Program-made: the position numbers and the translations under genes | Shown: one piece after another, positions 34,889 to 43,231 of the stretch | Layout: each line of letters starts with the position of its first letter | Position numbering within the stretch: the first letter of the stretch is position 1 | Assembly: GCF_000429965.1 (NCBI RefSeq) | Contig: NZ_AUCW01000021.1 | Span: 1 to 64,000 of the forward strand | Source of the DNA: Desulfogranum mediterraneum DSM 13871 | GTDB lineage: Bacteria > Desulfobacterota > Desulfobulbia > Desulfobulbales > Desulfobulbaceae | Length of the DNA: 64,000 nucleotides | Reading direction: 5' to 3' | The notes under the pieces: model-generated | Databases searched by the model: none | What the model was told of the DNA's origin: nothing | What the model saw: the letters and a program-made list of their open reading frames with translations, nothing else

Positions 34889-35730
34889 CAGTTTCCGTAC
34901 ATGTTGGTGGTGTTTTCCAGCTCTTCGGGAAGGTCTTCGGCAAGGACCTTGTATTCCTCGACGTTTTTCTGGATGTGGCTGGCCAATTCTGCTGAGAGTG
35001 GAATGGACAGCCCCTCCTTGACTGCGAAGCCAAGCTGGTTGACGATGTACTCCGCCATCTGGAGGATGCCGGTGGCGGAGTTGGGCGACAGAGAGCGGTC
35101 ATCATGGTGATGATCGCGGATCGCCTCCACCAGGGGCTGGGAAATCTGCCACTCCTGGGCCAGGAGGTAGCCGATCTCACCGTGGTCGGTGTTCAGTTCC
35201 TCCTGTTCAAGCTCTATCAGGGAGGGGCCGCCCGGTTCGAGTCGGTCAATGATGCTAAACAGGGACTCCCGTGCAACCTCCAGTTCGACGATCAGGCCGA
35301 TATCATGGAGGATGCCGCAGAGGTAGGCGTCGTCGCCGTTAATGGAGAAGATCCGTTCGGCGATCATCTTGCAGCAGAGCCCCACCGCCGCGCTGTGGGC
35401 CCAGAGTTGCTCCGGCGAGAAGCCGGCAGAGGAGGCTTCGGTGTTGATCATCCCCTGGATGGCATCGGTGACCGCAATGTTGTGGAGGTTCTTCATTCCC
35501 AGCAGGGCCACGGCCCGGGAGATGGAGTCTACCTTGCGAGACATCCCGAAAAAGGAACTGTTCACCAGGGTGAGTAACCGGGCCACCAGGGCCGGATCCT
35601 GGCGGATGACTTCCTCAAAGTCCTGGAGGGTGGAATCCTCATCATTGATCAGCTGAGCCAGCCTGGTCACGATGTGGGGCAGGGTCTTGGTCTGCTTGAA
35701 TTGTTGGATGAGTTGTTCTGCCGCAGCCAT
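34888..35730 (-). CDS. HDOD-domain signalling protein
   Basis: This 280-residue protein is essentially one HDOD domain: [73 protein letters not shown] and DHHHDD. HDOD proteins resemble HD hydrolases but usually act as signalling scaffolds. The ATG at 35730 has GGAGG nine bases upstream; a longer frame lacks support. It is translationally coupled to the hybrid kinase, suggesting a common pathway, as seen for HDOD-kinase pairs in other bacteria. Confidence 0.9.
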   Translation of the reverse strand: MAAAEQLIQQFKQTKTLPHIVTRLAQLINDEDSTLQDFEEVIRQDPALVARLLTLVNSSFFGMSRKVDSISRAVALLGMKNLHNIAVTDAIQGMINTEASSAGFSPEQLWAHSAAVGLCCKMIAERIFSINGDDAYLCGILHDIGLIVELEVARESLFSIIDRLEPGGPSLIELEQEELNTDHGEIGYLLAQEWQISQPLVEAIRDHHHDDRSLSPNSATGILQMAEYIVNQLGFAVKEGLSIPLSAELASHIQKNVEEYKVLAEDLPEELENTTNMYGN

Positions 35731-35865
35731 AGGTTGTTTTCCTCCGCCTGGGATGATCAGAGCGATGCCCAGGGGGCGGGATCGATCGCTCACTCTGGGG
35801 AAATCTTGCCGGGATCCTCCCGGGAGCATGCCTGTGCACTGCTCCTGTCGGAAAGATCCTGGTGT

Positions 35866-36228
35866 TTATTGGATAATTTCTTTCTTGCTGACCGCTTCGG
35901 CCTTGATCCGATCAAGCAGGGCGGCGAGGACTGGTTTGATGTTTTCCCGCAGGTCACCGGCAACGATGATGAAGAGGAGATCGTCGCCCGGGTAAAAGGT
36001 CCCTGAATGGGCCTCGACGATGATCTCGTAGATGCCCTCATGGCTGAGATATTCCTGGCGGAGCGCGGCCACCAGCTCCTGGTCCACGGTGGTTTCCAGG
36101 GCCGTGACCGGTTGCCTGTCGGCACGGGACCAGTTACGGACCGTACCGTTATGGATCAGGATCATGCCGACGTTGTCATTGAAATCTGGTCGTTGCTTCA
36201 GTTCTTGGATGGTCTTGGAGATGTCCAT
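35866..36228 (-). CDS. moaE: MoaE-like protein (molybdopterin synthase large-subunit family)
   Basis: This 120-residue protein follows the MoaE pattern: GMILIHNGTVRNWSR, a long helix, then HSGTFYPGDDLLFIIVAGDLRENIKPVLAALLDRIKAEAVSKKE. MoaE with MoaD inserts sulphur to make molybdopterin. It is shorter than standard MoaE (about 150 residues). The usual H-R-x-G active-site motif is changed (AHSGTF), though the final KKE is kept. No moaD is adjacent. It could be a divergent functional enzyme or a repurposed relative. Confidence 0.7.
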   Translation of the reverse strand: MDISKTIQELKQRPDFNDNVGMILIHNGTVRNWSRADRQPVTALETTVDQELVAALRQEYLSHEGIYEIIVEAHSGTFYPGDDLLFIIVAGDLRENIKPVLAALLDRIKAEAVSKKEIIQ

Positions 36229-36241
36229 GGGTTCCGTGGGG

Positions 36242-37645
36242 CTAGGGTTTGTTTTTGGAGATGGTTTTCAGGGTAATGATCTTGCCGGGGTGATGGGGGA
36301 CAGCCAGCTGCTGGCCGACCCTGATGGTTGCCTGGCGGTTGAGTCGGTTGAGTTGGCGCAGGGCCTTGGTGGTGGTTTTGTATCTCCTGGCAATGGAGCT
36401 GACCGTGTCGCCCCGCCGGACCAAGTGGACAGAGCCTTCGCCTTCGCGTTGCCTGGATTGATAGAAGGAAGCCTTCAACTGACTGCGTTTGAGGCGAATC
36501 CGTTTACTCCCGGGCAACCGCAGGGGGTAGCCCTTGGGGACCAGCTTGCGGCCCTGGAGCACCGAGCTTCGCAGGGCCGGGTTGAGGCGGGCGAAATCCT
36601 GCTTGGAGACCCGGAAAAAGTTACGTAGGCTCTGGGCAGAGGCATAGCCCTTCAGGGGCAGGGTGATGATGGCCTCCGGCCGTTCAGGGAAGAGGGTCGG
36701 GTCGGCTGCCAGGGCTTCGGCCACCTGGGTTGCGGCCAAGAATTCCGAGTAAAAGTTACGGGAGGCAAATTTAAAGTAGCCCTGGTTGTACTCCTGGAAA
36801 ATAGTAACATAGTCATGATGCTGTTTAACGGCCCTCAGCATCCCGGACCGGCCATAGTTATAGGCCGTCAGGGCCAGGGGCCAGGTTCCCAGCTGGCTAT
36901 GGTTTTCCTTGAGCAGCCGTGCTGCCGCGTGGCTGGCGAGCAGGGGATCGTAGCGTTCATCCAGGACCGTGTCAATGGTCAGGTAGTTACGACCGGTACT
37001 GCGGGTGAACTGCCAGAGCCCGGCGGCGCCGGCCTTACTGTGCGCCTGAGGGTTGAAGGAGGACTCCACGTGGGGGAGGTAGGCCAGCTTCTGGGGCAGG
37101 CCATAGCCTCTGAAGATGGTCTTGATCGCCTGGAGATATTTACCGGAGCGAACGACTCCGGCCCGAAAACGATCCTGCTGACCGATCTGGAGACGGATAT
37201 TGTCCCGGGCCTTGAGAAAACTGGTGTGCCGCTGTTTCGGGAAGAGTGCGGCGATCCGTCTGGCCTGGGCAGTGGTGGCTTTCTTGCCGTGACCCAGGTC
37301 GGTAAGGATGTTTTTCAGGTGACGCCGGGCATATTTGATCAAATTGCGATTGATCTGGCCGGAGCCCGGGGCCTCCCAGTCGACCAGGTCGATCACCGCG
37401 TAGACGATGTGGAGGTTGTCACGGTCATGGAGAATGCCCTGGCGGGAGGTGTAGCGGCCGTAGACATCTTTCCAGAACGAGACATTGGCCTGGATCTCGG
37501 GATAGAGGGGGAATCGTTGGCCGGCCTGGGAGAGCGGCACCATACTCAGGAGCAGCACTGCTGTCATCGCTGCCCAGAGGACGGGCTGGCCGAAGGGTGC
37601 AAGGACGCAACGGCGCCTGCTCACTGCTGGTGTTGGGTGTTTCAT
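36242..37645 (-). CDS. Membrane-bound lytic transglycosylase with LysM (MltD-like)
   Basis: This 467-residue protein has a signal peptide (LWAAMTAVLLLSMVPLSQA), then a lytic transglycosylase core with the catalytic Glu in LPHVESSFNPQAHSKAGAAGLWQF and a downstream LTAYNYG motif. A LysM near 415-455 (HLVRRGDTVSSIARRYKTTT...LNRLNRQATIRVGQQLAVP) binds peptidoglycan; the segment at 350-390 may be a weaker second copy. It cleaves glycan strands in the periplasm. The ATG at 37645 was chosen because it begins the signal peptide; longer frames run antisense through the divergent Nudix gene. The MoaE-like gene follows after 13 bases. Confidence 0.9.
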   Translation of the reverse strand: MKHPTPAVSRRRCVLAPFGQPVLWAAMTAVLLLSMVPLSQAGQRFPLYPEIQANVSFWKDVYGRYTSRQGILHDRDNLHIVYAVIDLVDWEAPGSGQINRNLIKYARRHLKNILTDLGHGKKATTAQARRIAALFPKQRHTSFLKARDNIRLQIGQQDRFRAGVVRSGKYLQAIKTIFRGYGLPQKLAYLPHVESSFNPQAHSKAGAAGLWQFTRSTGRNYLTIDTVLDERYDPLLASHAAARLLKENHSQLGTWPLALTAYNYGRSGMLRAVKQHHDYVTIFQEYNQGYFKFASRNFYSEFLAATQVAEALAADPTLFPERPEAIITLPLKGYASAQSLRNFFRVSKQDFARLNPALRSSVLQGRKLVPKGYPLRLPGSKRIRLKRSQLKASFYQSRQREGEGSVHLVRRGDTVSSIARRYKTTTKALRQLNRLNRQATIRVGQQLAVPHHPGKIITLKTISKNKP

Positions 37646-37771
37646 CCTGACGATCACTTCTCTTGCCCGTTTCGAGCCTTTATCCCTTGGAAAAATTGCC
37701 TGTTCATCTATTATACCCAGAAATGGGAAACTGCAAAAACAATAACTGCGACTATAAGGCAGAAGCACACA

Positions 37772-38257
37772 ATGTATCAACCTATCATCGGTACCCTCGG
37801 CTACATCCTCTCCCCTGATCGACAAAAGACCCTCCTGGTTCATCGTAATGCCCGCCAGGATGACCAGCATCTCGGCAAGTATAACGGGGTAGGGGGAAAG
37901 ATGGAAGCCAATGAGGACATCCTCCAGTGTATGCGCCGCGAGGTCCGTGAAGAGACCGGGCTGCGTTGTGACGAGTTGATCCTGCGGGGCACGATCAACT
38001 GGACCGGTTTTGGCCCCAAGGGTGAGAACTGGCTGGGTTTTATCTTCCTGATCACCTCCTATTCCGGAACCTTGATGGAGTCCAACGAGGAGGGCGAGCT
38101 GGCCTGGCATAGCCTGGATACCCTGGAGACCTTGCCCATGTGGGAAGGGGATCGGTATTTTCTGCCCCTGATCTTTGACGATGATCCCAGGATCTTCCAC
38201 GGTTTCATGCCCTATGACAACGGTCAGCCCCTCTCCTGGGAGTTCAGCCGTTGTTGA
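37772..38257 (+). CDS. Nudix hydrolase (MutT-like, 8-oxo-dGTP type)
   Basis: This 161-residue protein has a complete Nudix box: GGKMEANEDILQCMRREVREETGL. Flanking features (GYILSPDRQKTLLVHRN, KYNGVGGK, WEGDRYFLPLIFDDD) match the MutT/MTH1-like branch that cleaves oxidised purine nucleotides; the substrate is not proved. The ATG at 37772 is the first residue of the domain. It is divergent from the lytic transglycosylase, with about 126 bases between. Confidence 0.9.
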   Translation: MYQPIIGTLGYILSPDRQKTLLVHRNARQDDQHLGKYNGVGGKMEANEDILQCMRREVREETGLRCDELILRGTINWTGFGPKGENWLGFIFLITSYSGTLMESNEEGELAWHSLDTLETLPMWEGDRYFLPLIFDDDPRIFHGFMPYDNGQPLSWEFSRC

Positions 38258-38398
38258 GCGTGCTTTCCTGGGTCCTGTTTTCTAAAAACCTTGCGCTTGC
38301 AGTGGCTCATCGGTATAGTTGGCTGCAGCGAACTGAGACAATATTATCGTAAGGTTTTTTTTTTAACCTTTCCGAGAACTTAAATCCGAGGGATAACC

Positions 38399-38713
38399 AT
38401 GGAACATAACGCGGAATTACTTCGCTTGGAAGAACTTGTTGACCAGCTTTTAACCCAGTATAGTCAGCTGAAATCCGATTATAATGCCCTTGAGGAGATG
38501 TTGCAGGAACGCGATATGGAGTGTGCCGACCTGAAGGCAACCATCGAGAACCTCAACGATGAGCGCAGTTCGGTCAGCAACCGGGTCTCAGGCCTGCTGG
38601 ACCGGATCTCCCAGTGGGAAAGCGAGCAGGACAGCGATCAAGCCGGCAGCAGTGACTCTGCGGAACAGGCGGATCAGGACTCTCCCTTCAGCGGTGAAGG
38701 CGAAGGACAGTAG
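38399..38713 (+). CDS. zapB: ZapB-like coiled-coil cell-division protein
   Basis: This 104-residue protein is almost entirely coiled coil (residues 1-75, ELLRLEELVDQLLTQYSQLK) with an acidic, Ser-rich tail. It sits 24 bases before zapA, the usual place for a ZapB-type partner of the FtsZ ring. Identity rests on position and coiled-coil character. Confidence 0.7.
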   Translation: MEHNAELLRLEELVDQLLTQYSQLKSDYNALEEMLQERDMECADLKATIENLNDERSSVSNRVSGLLDRISQWESEQDSDQAGSSDSAEQADQDSPFSGEGEGQ

Positions 38714-38737
38714 GCCTGGGCCGGGCCATCGATCCTA

Positions 38738-39025
38738 ATGAAAGAGCGTCTCGTCCGTTTTAACCTGTTTGGTCAGGAGTTTGCCTTCTACAGCGATGCG
38801 CCCAGCGACGACGTTGAACAGGCCATTACACTCCTCCGTCAGGAGCTTGAGGGGGATGAACCTCTCGGGCGCAGTACCATCCCGTCGAGCAAGATGCTGG
38901 TTCTGGGAAGTCTTCGGCTTGCTGCAAGGTGTGTGCAGTTGGAGCAGGAACACCAACGATTTCGAGAGACCCAGCAGGCGTCCATAGAGAAGCTTGTCCG
39001 GAAGATGTCGTCCCAAATTGACTAG
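38738..39025 (+). CDS. zapA: Cell division protein ZapA
   Basis: This 95-residue protein has the ZapA N-terminal fold (RFNLFGQEFAFYSDAPSDDVEQA) followed by a C-terminal coiled coil. ZapA crosslinks FtsZ filaments at the Z-ring. It is followed by 6S RNA, the same neighbour as in many proteobacteria, which supports the call. Confidence 0.85.
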   Translation: MKERLVRFNLFGQEFAFYSDAPSDDVEQAITLLRQELEGDEPLGRSTIPSSKMLVLGSLRLAARCVQLEQEHQRFRETQQASIEKLVRKMSSQID

Positions 39026-39064
39026 GCAGGAGAGATTATCGTTTAGTTTCGCGGAGCGTTCTGC

Positions 39065-39070
39065 TATACT
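39065..39070 (+). promoter_or_regulatory. -10 element of the 6S RNA promoter
   Basis: TATACT at 39065-39070 lies at the right place to start a ~180-nt 6S RNA near 39077. The -35 (TTTAGT at 39042-39047, 17-base spacing) is weak. Confidence 0.45.
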
Positions 39071-39076
39071 AAAGAC

Positions 39077-39258
39077 AACAGAATAGAAAAGTCCCCTGCT
39101 CTGTTGGTGATTAACGGAGTATTGAGCCAACTCTCATGATTAGGGTAGCTATTTTGTCGGAGGATGGAAATCTTCACTGATTCCCTGAGGACGGCAGCTG
39201 GCATTGCCCACCTAATTTATTAGGTTTAATCATTCCGTTAACACGGCAGCGCGGGGGT
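39077..39258 (+). ncRNA. ssrS: 6S RNA
   Basis: Directly after zapA, a ~180-nt region folds as one long interrupted hairpin. CCCCTGCTCTG (from 39094) pairs with CGGCAGCGCGGGG (to 39256), and GTTAACGGA-type bases near 39110 pair with TCCGTTAAC near 39240. A run of T follows. Length, zapA linkage and a closing stem around an internal bubble are those of 6S RNA, which binds sigma70-RNA polymerase and mimics an open promoter. Confidence 0.75.
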
Positions 39259-39299
39259 TTTTTTTTGAAATACCAGCAGGGAAGAGCTGCTGTGCACAT

Positions 39300-39440
39300 A
39301 TACTCCATCTAACGTGCTTATGTCGGGATGGAGACGAGCGTGGCTAAGGACGCCAACAGGTTGCTACCAACGACCCCTCTGATGAGATCAGGTTTACATA
39401 GATCCTAGATGTGAAACCCTTCACCTGGGCTGTTTTTACG
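39300..39440 (+). other. Structured leader RNA of unknown class upstream of rny
   Basis: Between 6S RNA and rny (420 bases without a gene) several consecutive hairpins can be drawn: CTCCATC/GATGGAG (39303-39309 with 39327-39333), GCGT/ACGC around 39338-39353, CTGAT/ATCAG near 39379-39391, and TTTACAT with ATGTGAAA near 39393-39416. I recognise no known riboswitch. It could be the 5' leader of rny, perhaps a target of RNase Y itself. Confidence 0.4.
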
Positions 39441-39680
39441 AGAAGCTGAATTGTCCTATCTGTCTCTAATTTCTCGTATTTCCATAGACCGTCAAGCGGC
39501 AGGCACCTGTTGGTTGTTGTGACAGGTTGGCGCTTCCCTGGAGCTGTTAGATCTGACCTGGTTCCTGACGCCGATGCTCGCCGCGATCCGCACGCCCCCC
39601 TTCCTGTATACCATTTTCAGCAGTCCACTGTTTCGCCTATGCACGAGCGATAATAAACTGCGCAACATAAGGTGTTTTTT

Positions 39681-41246
39681 GTGGAACTCAATGTGACGAC
39701 CATGCTGCTTGCAGTGGCTAATTTTATTGTCGGCCTGGGGGTTGGGGTATACCTCCGTAAACGTTTGGTCGAGGGAAACCGGAAGAATCTCGAGTCCCAG
39801 GGGCGTCAGATCATAGAAAACGCCATCAGCGAAGCTGAGCAGATTAAGAAAGAGGGTCTGCTCCAGGCCAAAGAGGAGGCCTATCAGGCCAAGCAGGAGG
39901 CGGAACGCGAGATCAAGATCAGTCGTGAAGAGCTGAAGAACGATCAGCGCCGCCTCAATCGTAAGTTTGATGAGGTCCAGAAGGACTTTCAGCTCCTGGA
40001 AACCCGTCAGGACGAGCTCAAGGCGCAGGAGGGGAAGGTTGCTGTTCGGGAAGAGCAGCTGCTGGAACAGGAGAAGACCTACGACTCTCTGGTTGATGAA
40101 CAGCGCTATACTCTGGAGAAGCTGGCCGGCATTGGTCGTGAAGAGGCCAAACAGCAGCTGATGGAGTTGATAGAGAGCGAGGCCAGGATGGACTGTGCCA
40201 AGCGCCTGTCACGCATCGAAAATGAGATGAAGATCGAGGCAGACCGCAAGGGGAAAAATATTCTGGCCCTGGCCATTGCCCGCTATGCCGGTGATTATGT
40301 CGCCGATAAGACCGTCTCCATGGTACCCCTGCCCAACGATGAGATGAAAGGCCGGATCATCGGCCGGGAGGGGCGTAATATCCGAGCCATCGAGGCCGCC
40401 ACCGGGATCGACATCATCATCGATGATACCCCGGAGGCGGTGATCCTTTCCGGTTTTAATCCCATCCGCCGGGAGGTGGCCCGCTTAGCCCTGGAGCAGC
40501 TGATCTCCGATGGCCGGATCCATCCGGCCCGGATCGAGGAGGTGGTCCAGAAGGTCACCGAAGAGCTGGAGGTGGAGATCCGGGAGGCCGGTGAACAGGC
40601 CACCTTTGACGTGGGGGCCCATGGGATGCATGTGGACCTGATCAACCTGATCGGTCGCCTGAAGTTCAGGACCAGTTATGGCCAGAACATTCTGAAGCAT
40701 TCCCTGGAGGTGGCCTTCCTCTGCGGGGTGATGGCCGCTGAACTCGGCCTGGATGTGAAGAAGGCCAAACGTGCCGGTCTGCTCCACGATATAGGCAAGG
40801 CCGTGGACCACGAGGTGGAAGGCTCCCATGCCGTTATCGGTCGGGACCTGGCCAGGAAGTATGGAGAGCCGGAAGACATCGTCTATGCCATCGGTGCCCA
40901 CCACGAAGACCAGCCGCCCAAGAGTGTGCTTGACGTCTTGGTGCAGTCGGCGGATGCCCTCTCCGGCGCCAGGCCCGGGGCCCGTAAGGAGATGCTGCAG
41001 AGCTATGTGAAGCGGCTGGAAGATCTGGAAAATATCGCAGACAACTTTAAAGGGGTAGATAAGTCCTACGCCATCCAGGCAGGCAGAGAACTGCGGATCA
41101 TCGTCAACAGCCAGAAGGTCAAAGACGACGAAGCCACCCTGATGAGTCGCGATATAGCCAAGGCCATTGAGGAACAGTTGACCTACCCGGGCCAGATCCG
41201 GGTAACCGTGATCCGTGAGACACGCGCGGTTGAATACGCCAAATAG
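39681..41246 (+). CDS. rny: Ribonuclease Y
   Basis: This 521-residue endoribonuclease has an N-terminal TM ([21 protein letters not shown]), a long coiled coil (about 30-200), a KH RNA-binding domain ([20 protein letters not shown]) and an HD domain ([24 protein letters not shown]). It starts mRNA decay at the membrane. The GTG at 39681 is preferred because AAGGTG lies six bases upstream; the GTG at 39672 overlaps that site. tyrS follows after 12 bases. Confidence 0.95.
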   Translation: MELNVTTMLLAVANFIVGLGVGVYLRKRLVEGNRKNLESQGRQIIENAISEAEQIKKEGLLQAKEEAYQAKQEAEREIKISREELKNDQRRLNRKFDEVQKDFQLLETRQDELKAQEGKVAVREEQLLEQEKTYDSLVDEQRYTLEKLAGIGREEAKQQLMELIESEARMDCAKRLSRIENEMKIEADRKGKNILALAIARYAGDYVADKTVSMVPLPNDEMKGRIIGREGRNIRAIEAATGIDIIIDDTPEAVILSGFNPIRREVARLALEQLISDGRIHPARIEEVVQKVTEELEVEIREAGEQATFDVGAHGMHVDLINLIGRLKFRTSYGQNILKHSLEVAFLCGVMAAELGLDVKKAKRAGLLHDIGKAVDHEVEGSHAVIGRDLARKYGEPEDIVYAIGAHHEDQPPKSVLDVLVQSADALSGARPGARKEMLQSYVKRLEDLENIADNFKGVDKSYAIQAGRELRIIVNSQKVKDDEATLMSRDIAKAIEEQLTYPGQIRVTVIRETRAVEYAK

Positions 41247-41258
41247 CGGGAGAGAAAA

Positions 41259-42473
41259 ATGAAGTCGGTAGAAGAGCAGATTGCGCTTATCCAGCGGGGG
41301 GCGGTTGATCTCCACTCCCGTGATGAGTTGGTGAAGAAGATAAGCCGTTCCCAGGAGACCGGAAAGCCCCTGATCATCAAGGCCGGATTTGATCCAACGG
41401 CGCCTGACCTCCATCTCGGTCACACGGTTCTCTTGCAGAAGCTGCGTCATTTCCAGGTTTTAGGTCACGAGGTCCACTTTTTGATCGGTGATTTCACCGG
41501 CCTGATCGGTGATCCCACCGGTAAGTCTGATACCCGTCCTCCCCTGACCAGGGAAGATATCGAGCGCAATGCCGAGACCTACAAGGAACAGGTCTTCAAG
41601 ATCCTGGACCCCCAGAAGACCAAGGTCCAGTTCAATTCCACCTGGCTGGGTGAGTTGAGTTCCTACGAGATGATCAGGCTGGCCTCCCAGTTAACCGTGG
41701 CCAGGATGCTGGAGCGGGATGATTTTAAGAAGCGTTTCGAGGCCAATCGCCCTATCTCCATCCATGAGTTCCTCTATCCCCTGATCCAGGGCTATGATTC
41801 GGTGGCCATGAGCGCCGACGTGGAGCTTGGCGGCACCGACCAGACCTTCAACCTCCTCATGGGCCGTGACCTGCAGCGTCACAAGGGCCAGGAACCGCAG
41901 ATTGTCCTGACCATGCCGCTCTTGGAGGGCTTGGACGGGGTCAACAAGATGAGTAAGTCCCTGGGCAACTACATCGGCATCTCTGAGCCGGCCAACGATA
42001 TCTTTGGCAAGGTGATGTCTGTCTCCGATGAGTTGATGTTTCGCTACTTTGAGCTGCTGAGTGATCGTTCCATGGAGGAGATCACCCGCTTGAGGGAGGA
42101 TATCGCCGCGGGTACCCTTCATCCCAAGGCGGTGAAGGTCAAATTGGCCAAGGAAATTGTCAGCCGCTTCCATTCGGCTGAGGCAGCCGACGATGCAGAG
42201 CGCAACTTTGAGCAGGTCTTTGCCCGCCATGAATTACCCGATGATATCCCGGAGGTGACCCTGGAGGTGGCTGAGGAGGAGATCTGGATCCCGAAGTTGC
42301 TCCAGGAGGCAGGACTTGTCAAGTCCAGCTCCGATGGGCGGCGGATGATCACCCAGAATGCGGTGAGTATCGACGGAGACAAGGTGACCGACGTCAAGGC
42401 CGAGATTAAAGCCAGCGGCGAGGTGCTGCTCAAGGTGGGCAAGCGGCGCTTTTGCAAGGTGGCCTTCAGCTGA
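41259..42473 (+). CDS. tyrS: Tyrosyl-tRNA synthetase
   Basis: This 404-residue class I aminoacyl-tRNA synthetase has HLGH (residues ~52-55) and KMSKS motifs and a C-terminal S4-like RNA-binding domain ([20 protein letters not shown]). It charges tRNA-Tyr. It shares an operon with rny and ends at a clear terminator. Confidence 0.97.
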   Translation: MKSVEEQIALIQRGAVDLHSRDELVKKISRSQETGKPLIIKAGFDPTAPDLHLGHTVLLQKLRHFQVLGHEVHFLIGDFTGLIGDPTGKSDTRPPLTREDIERNAETYKEQVFKILDPQKTKVQFNSTWLGELSSYEMIRLASQLTVARMLERDDFKKRFEANRPISIHEFLYPLIQGYDSVAMSADVELGGTDQTFNLLMGRDLQRHKGQEPQIVLTMPLLEGLDGVNKMSKSLGNYIGISEPANDIFGKVMSVSDELMFRYFELLSDRSMEEITRLREDIAAGTLHPKAVKVKLAKEIVSRFHSAEAADDAERNFEQVFARHELPDDIPEVTLEVAEEEIWIPKLLQEAGLVKSSSDGRRMITQNAVSIDGDKVTDVKAEIKASGEVLLKVGKRRFCKVAFS

Positions 42474-42502
42474 AGAAGTCCTGATCCGGTAAAGAAGAGG
42501 AG

Positions 42503-42539
42503 AAAAGCGGCGACCTGGGCACAGGTTGACCGCTTTTTT
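42503..42539 (+). terminator. Terminator after tyrS
   Basis: AAAAGCGG ... ACCTG GGCA CAGGT ... CCGCTTTTTT forms a stem-loop followed by six T residues, 30 bases after the tyrS stop. It also lies beyond the end of the convergent Fur-family gene and may serve both. Confidence 0.8.
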
Positions 42540-42618
42540 CATTCTGTTGCTTTTGTTTGCTGCTTACTCTGCTCACCGCTTTGAAGAGGGGCGAGGGGTG
42601 CCAGGGGAGGGGCTGCGC

Positions 42619-43041
42619 TTACTGGGCCGCCTGTTCGCGGGCCAGCCGCTGCTGGCAGGCAGGACAGGTGCCGGTAAATTCCACATGGTGACCGATGATC
42701 TGATAGGAGGTCGTTGCTGCGGCCTGTGCTACCAGGTTGTTGAGCACCGGGATGTCCAGGTCATCGACCTTGCCGCACTCGGCACAGCGGATATGGTAGT
42801 GGTTTTCGGTGGTGGCATCGAAGCGCTTCTGGGTGCCGCCGACTTCGATCTTGAGGATCATGCCGTTGTCAGCCATCAGCTCCAGGTTGCGGTAGACCGT
42901 GCCCAGGCCGATCCTGGGGAGCCGTTTTCGCACCAGGTCGTAGAGTTCGTTGGCAGTGGGATGGCTGGTGACCTTGCTCAGTTCTTCCAGGATAACCTGG
43001 CGTTGGGTGGTCAGGCGGAGCATGGGGGCTGGTGCATTCAT
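42619..43041 (-). CDS. Fur-family transcriptional regulator (PerR-like)
   Basis: This 140-residue Fur-family repressor has a winged-helix N-terminal half (LTTQRQVILEELSKVTSHPT, GLGTVYRNLELMADNGMI) and two CxxC zinc motifs (CAECG, CPACQ) plus HYHIRC. It could be a peroxide or iron regulator; the metal specificity cannot be read from the sequence. It is divergent from dus. Confidence 0.9.
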   Translation of the reverse strand: MNAPAPMLRLTTQRQVILEELSKVTSHPTANELYDLVRKRLPRIGLGTVYRNLELMADNGMILKIEVGGTQKRFDATTENHYHIRCAECGKVDDLDIPVLNNLVAQAAATTSYQIIGHHVEFTGTCPACQQRLAREQAAQ

Positions 43042-43137
43042 GGTGGTATCTGTCTATGGGTATCCTAACTGGGGCGCGCCTCTGGATTTCGGCGCAAGCT
43101 CAGTCGTTTTTGTTATGATCTTCGGCTAATCGGTGGT

Positions 43138-43218
43138 CTGGCAGCCTCAGTGACTGCCAGTCTCACCTTCGAACAGGATAATAATTCTCAATATAGTACC
43201 CCTGGGAGGGGTTTTTTT
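43138..43218 (+). promoter_or_regulatory. dus leader with hairpin and intrinsic terminator (possible attenuator)
   Basis: A 7-bp stem (CTGGCAG / CTGCCAG, 43138-43160) is followed by a terminator-like hairpin (ACCCCT-GGG-AGGGGT, 43198-43212, then six further T) that ends two bases before the AAGG ribosome-binding site of dus. There is no upstream gene on this strand after the tyrS terminator, so the hairpin must act on the dus transcript itself. Control by premature termination is inferred. Confidence 0.55.
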
Positions 43219-43231
43219 CAAGGTGGATTTC

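Noticed and set aside
39379-39417. Hammerhead ribozyme in the rny leader
   Set aside because: CTGATGAG and GAAAC are present at plausible spacing, but stem II closes poorly (no C before GAAA), the stem III cleavage-site U is missing and no convincing stem I can be drawn. Kept only as a remark in a finding.
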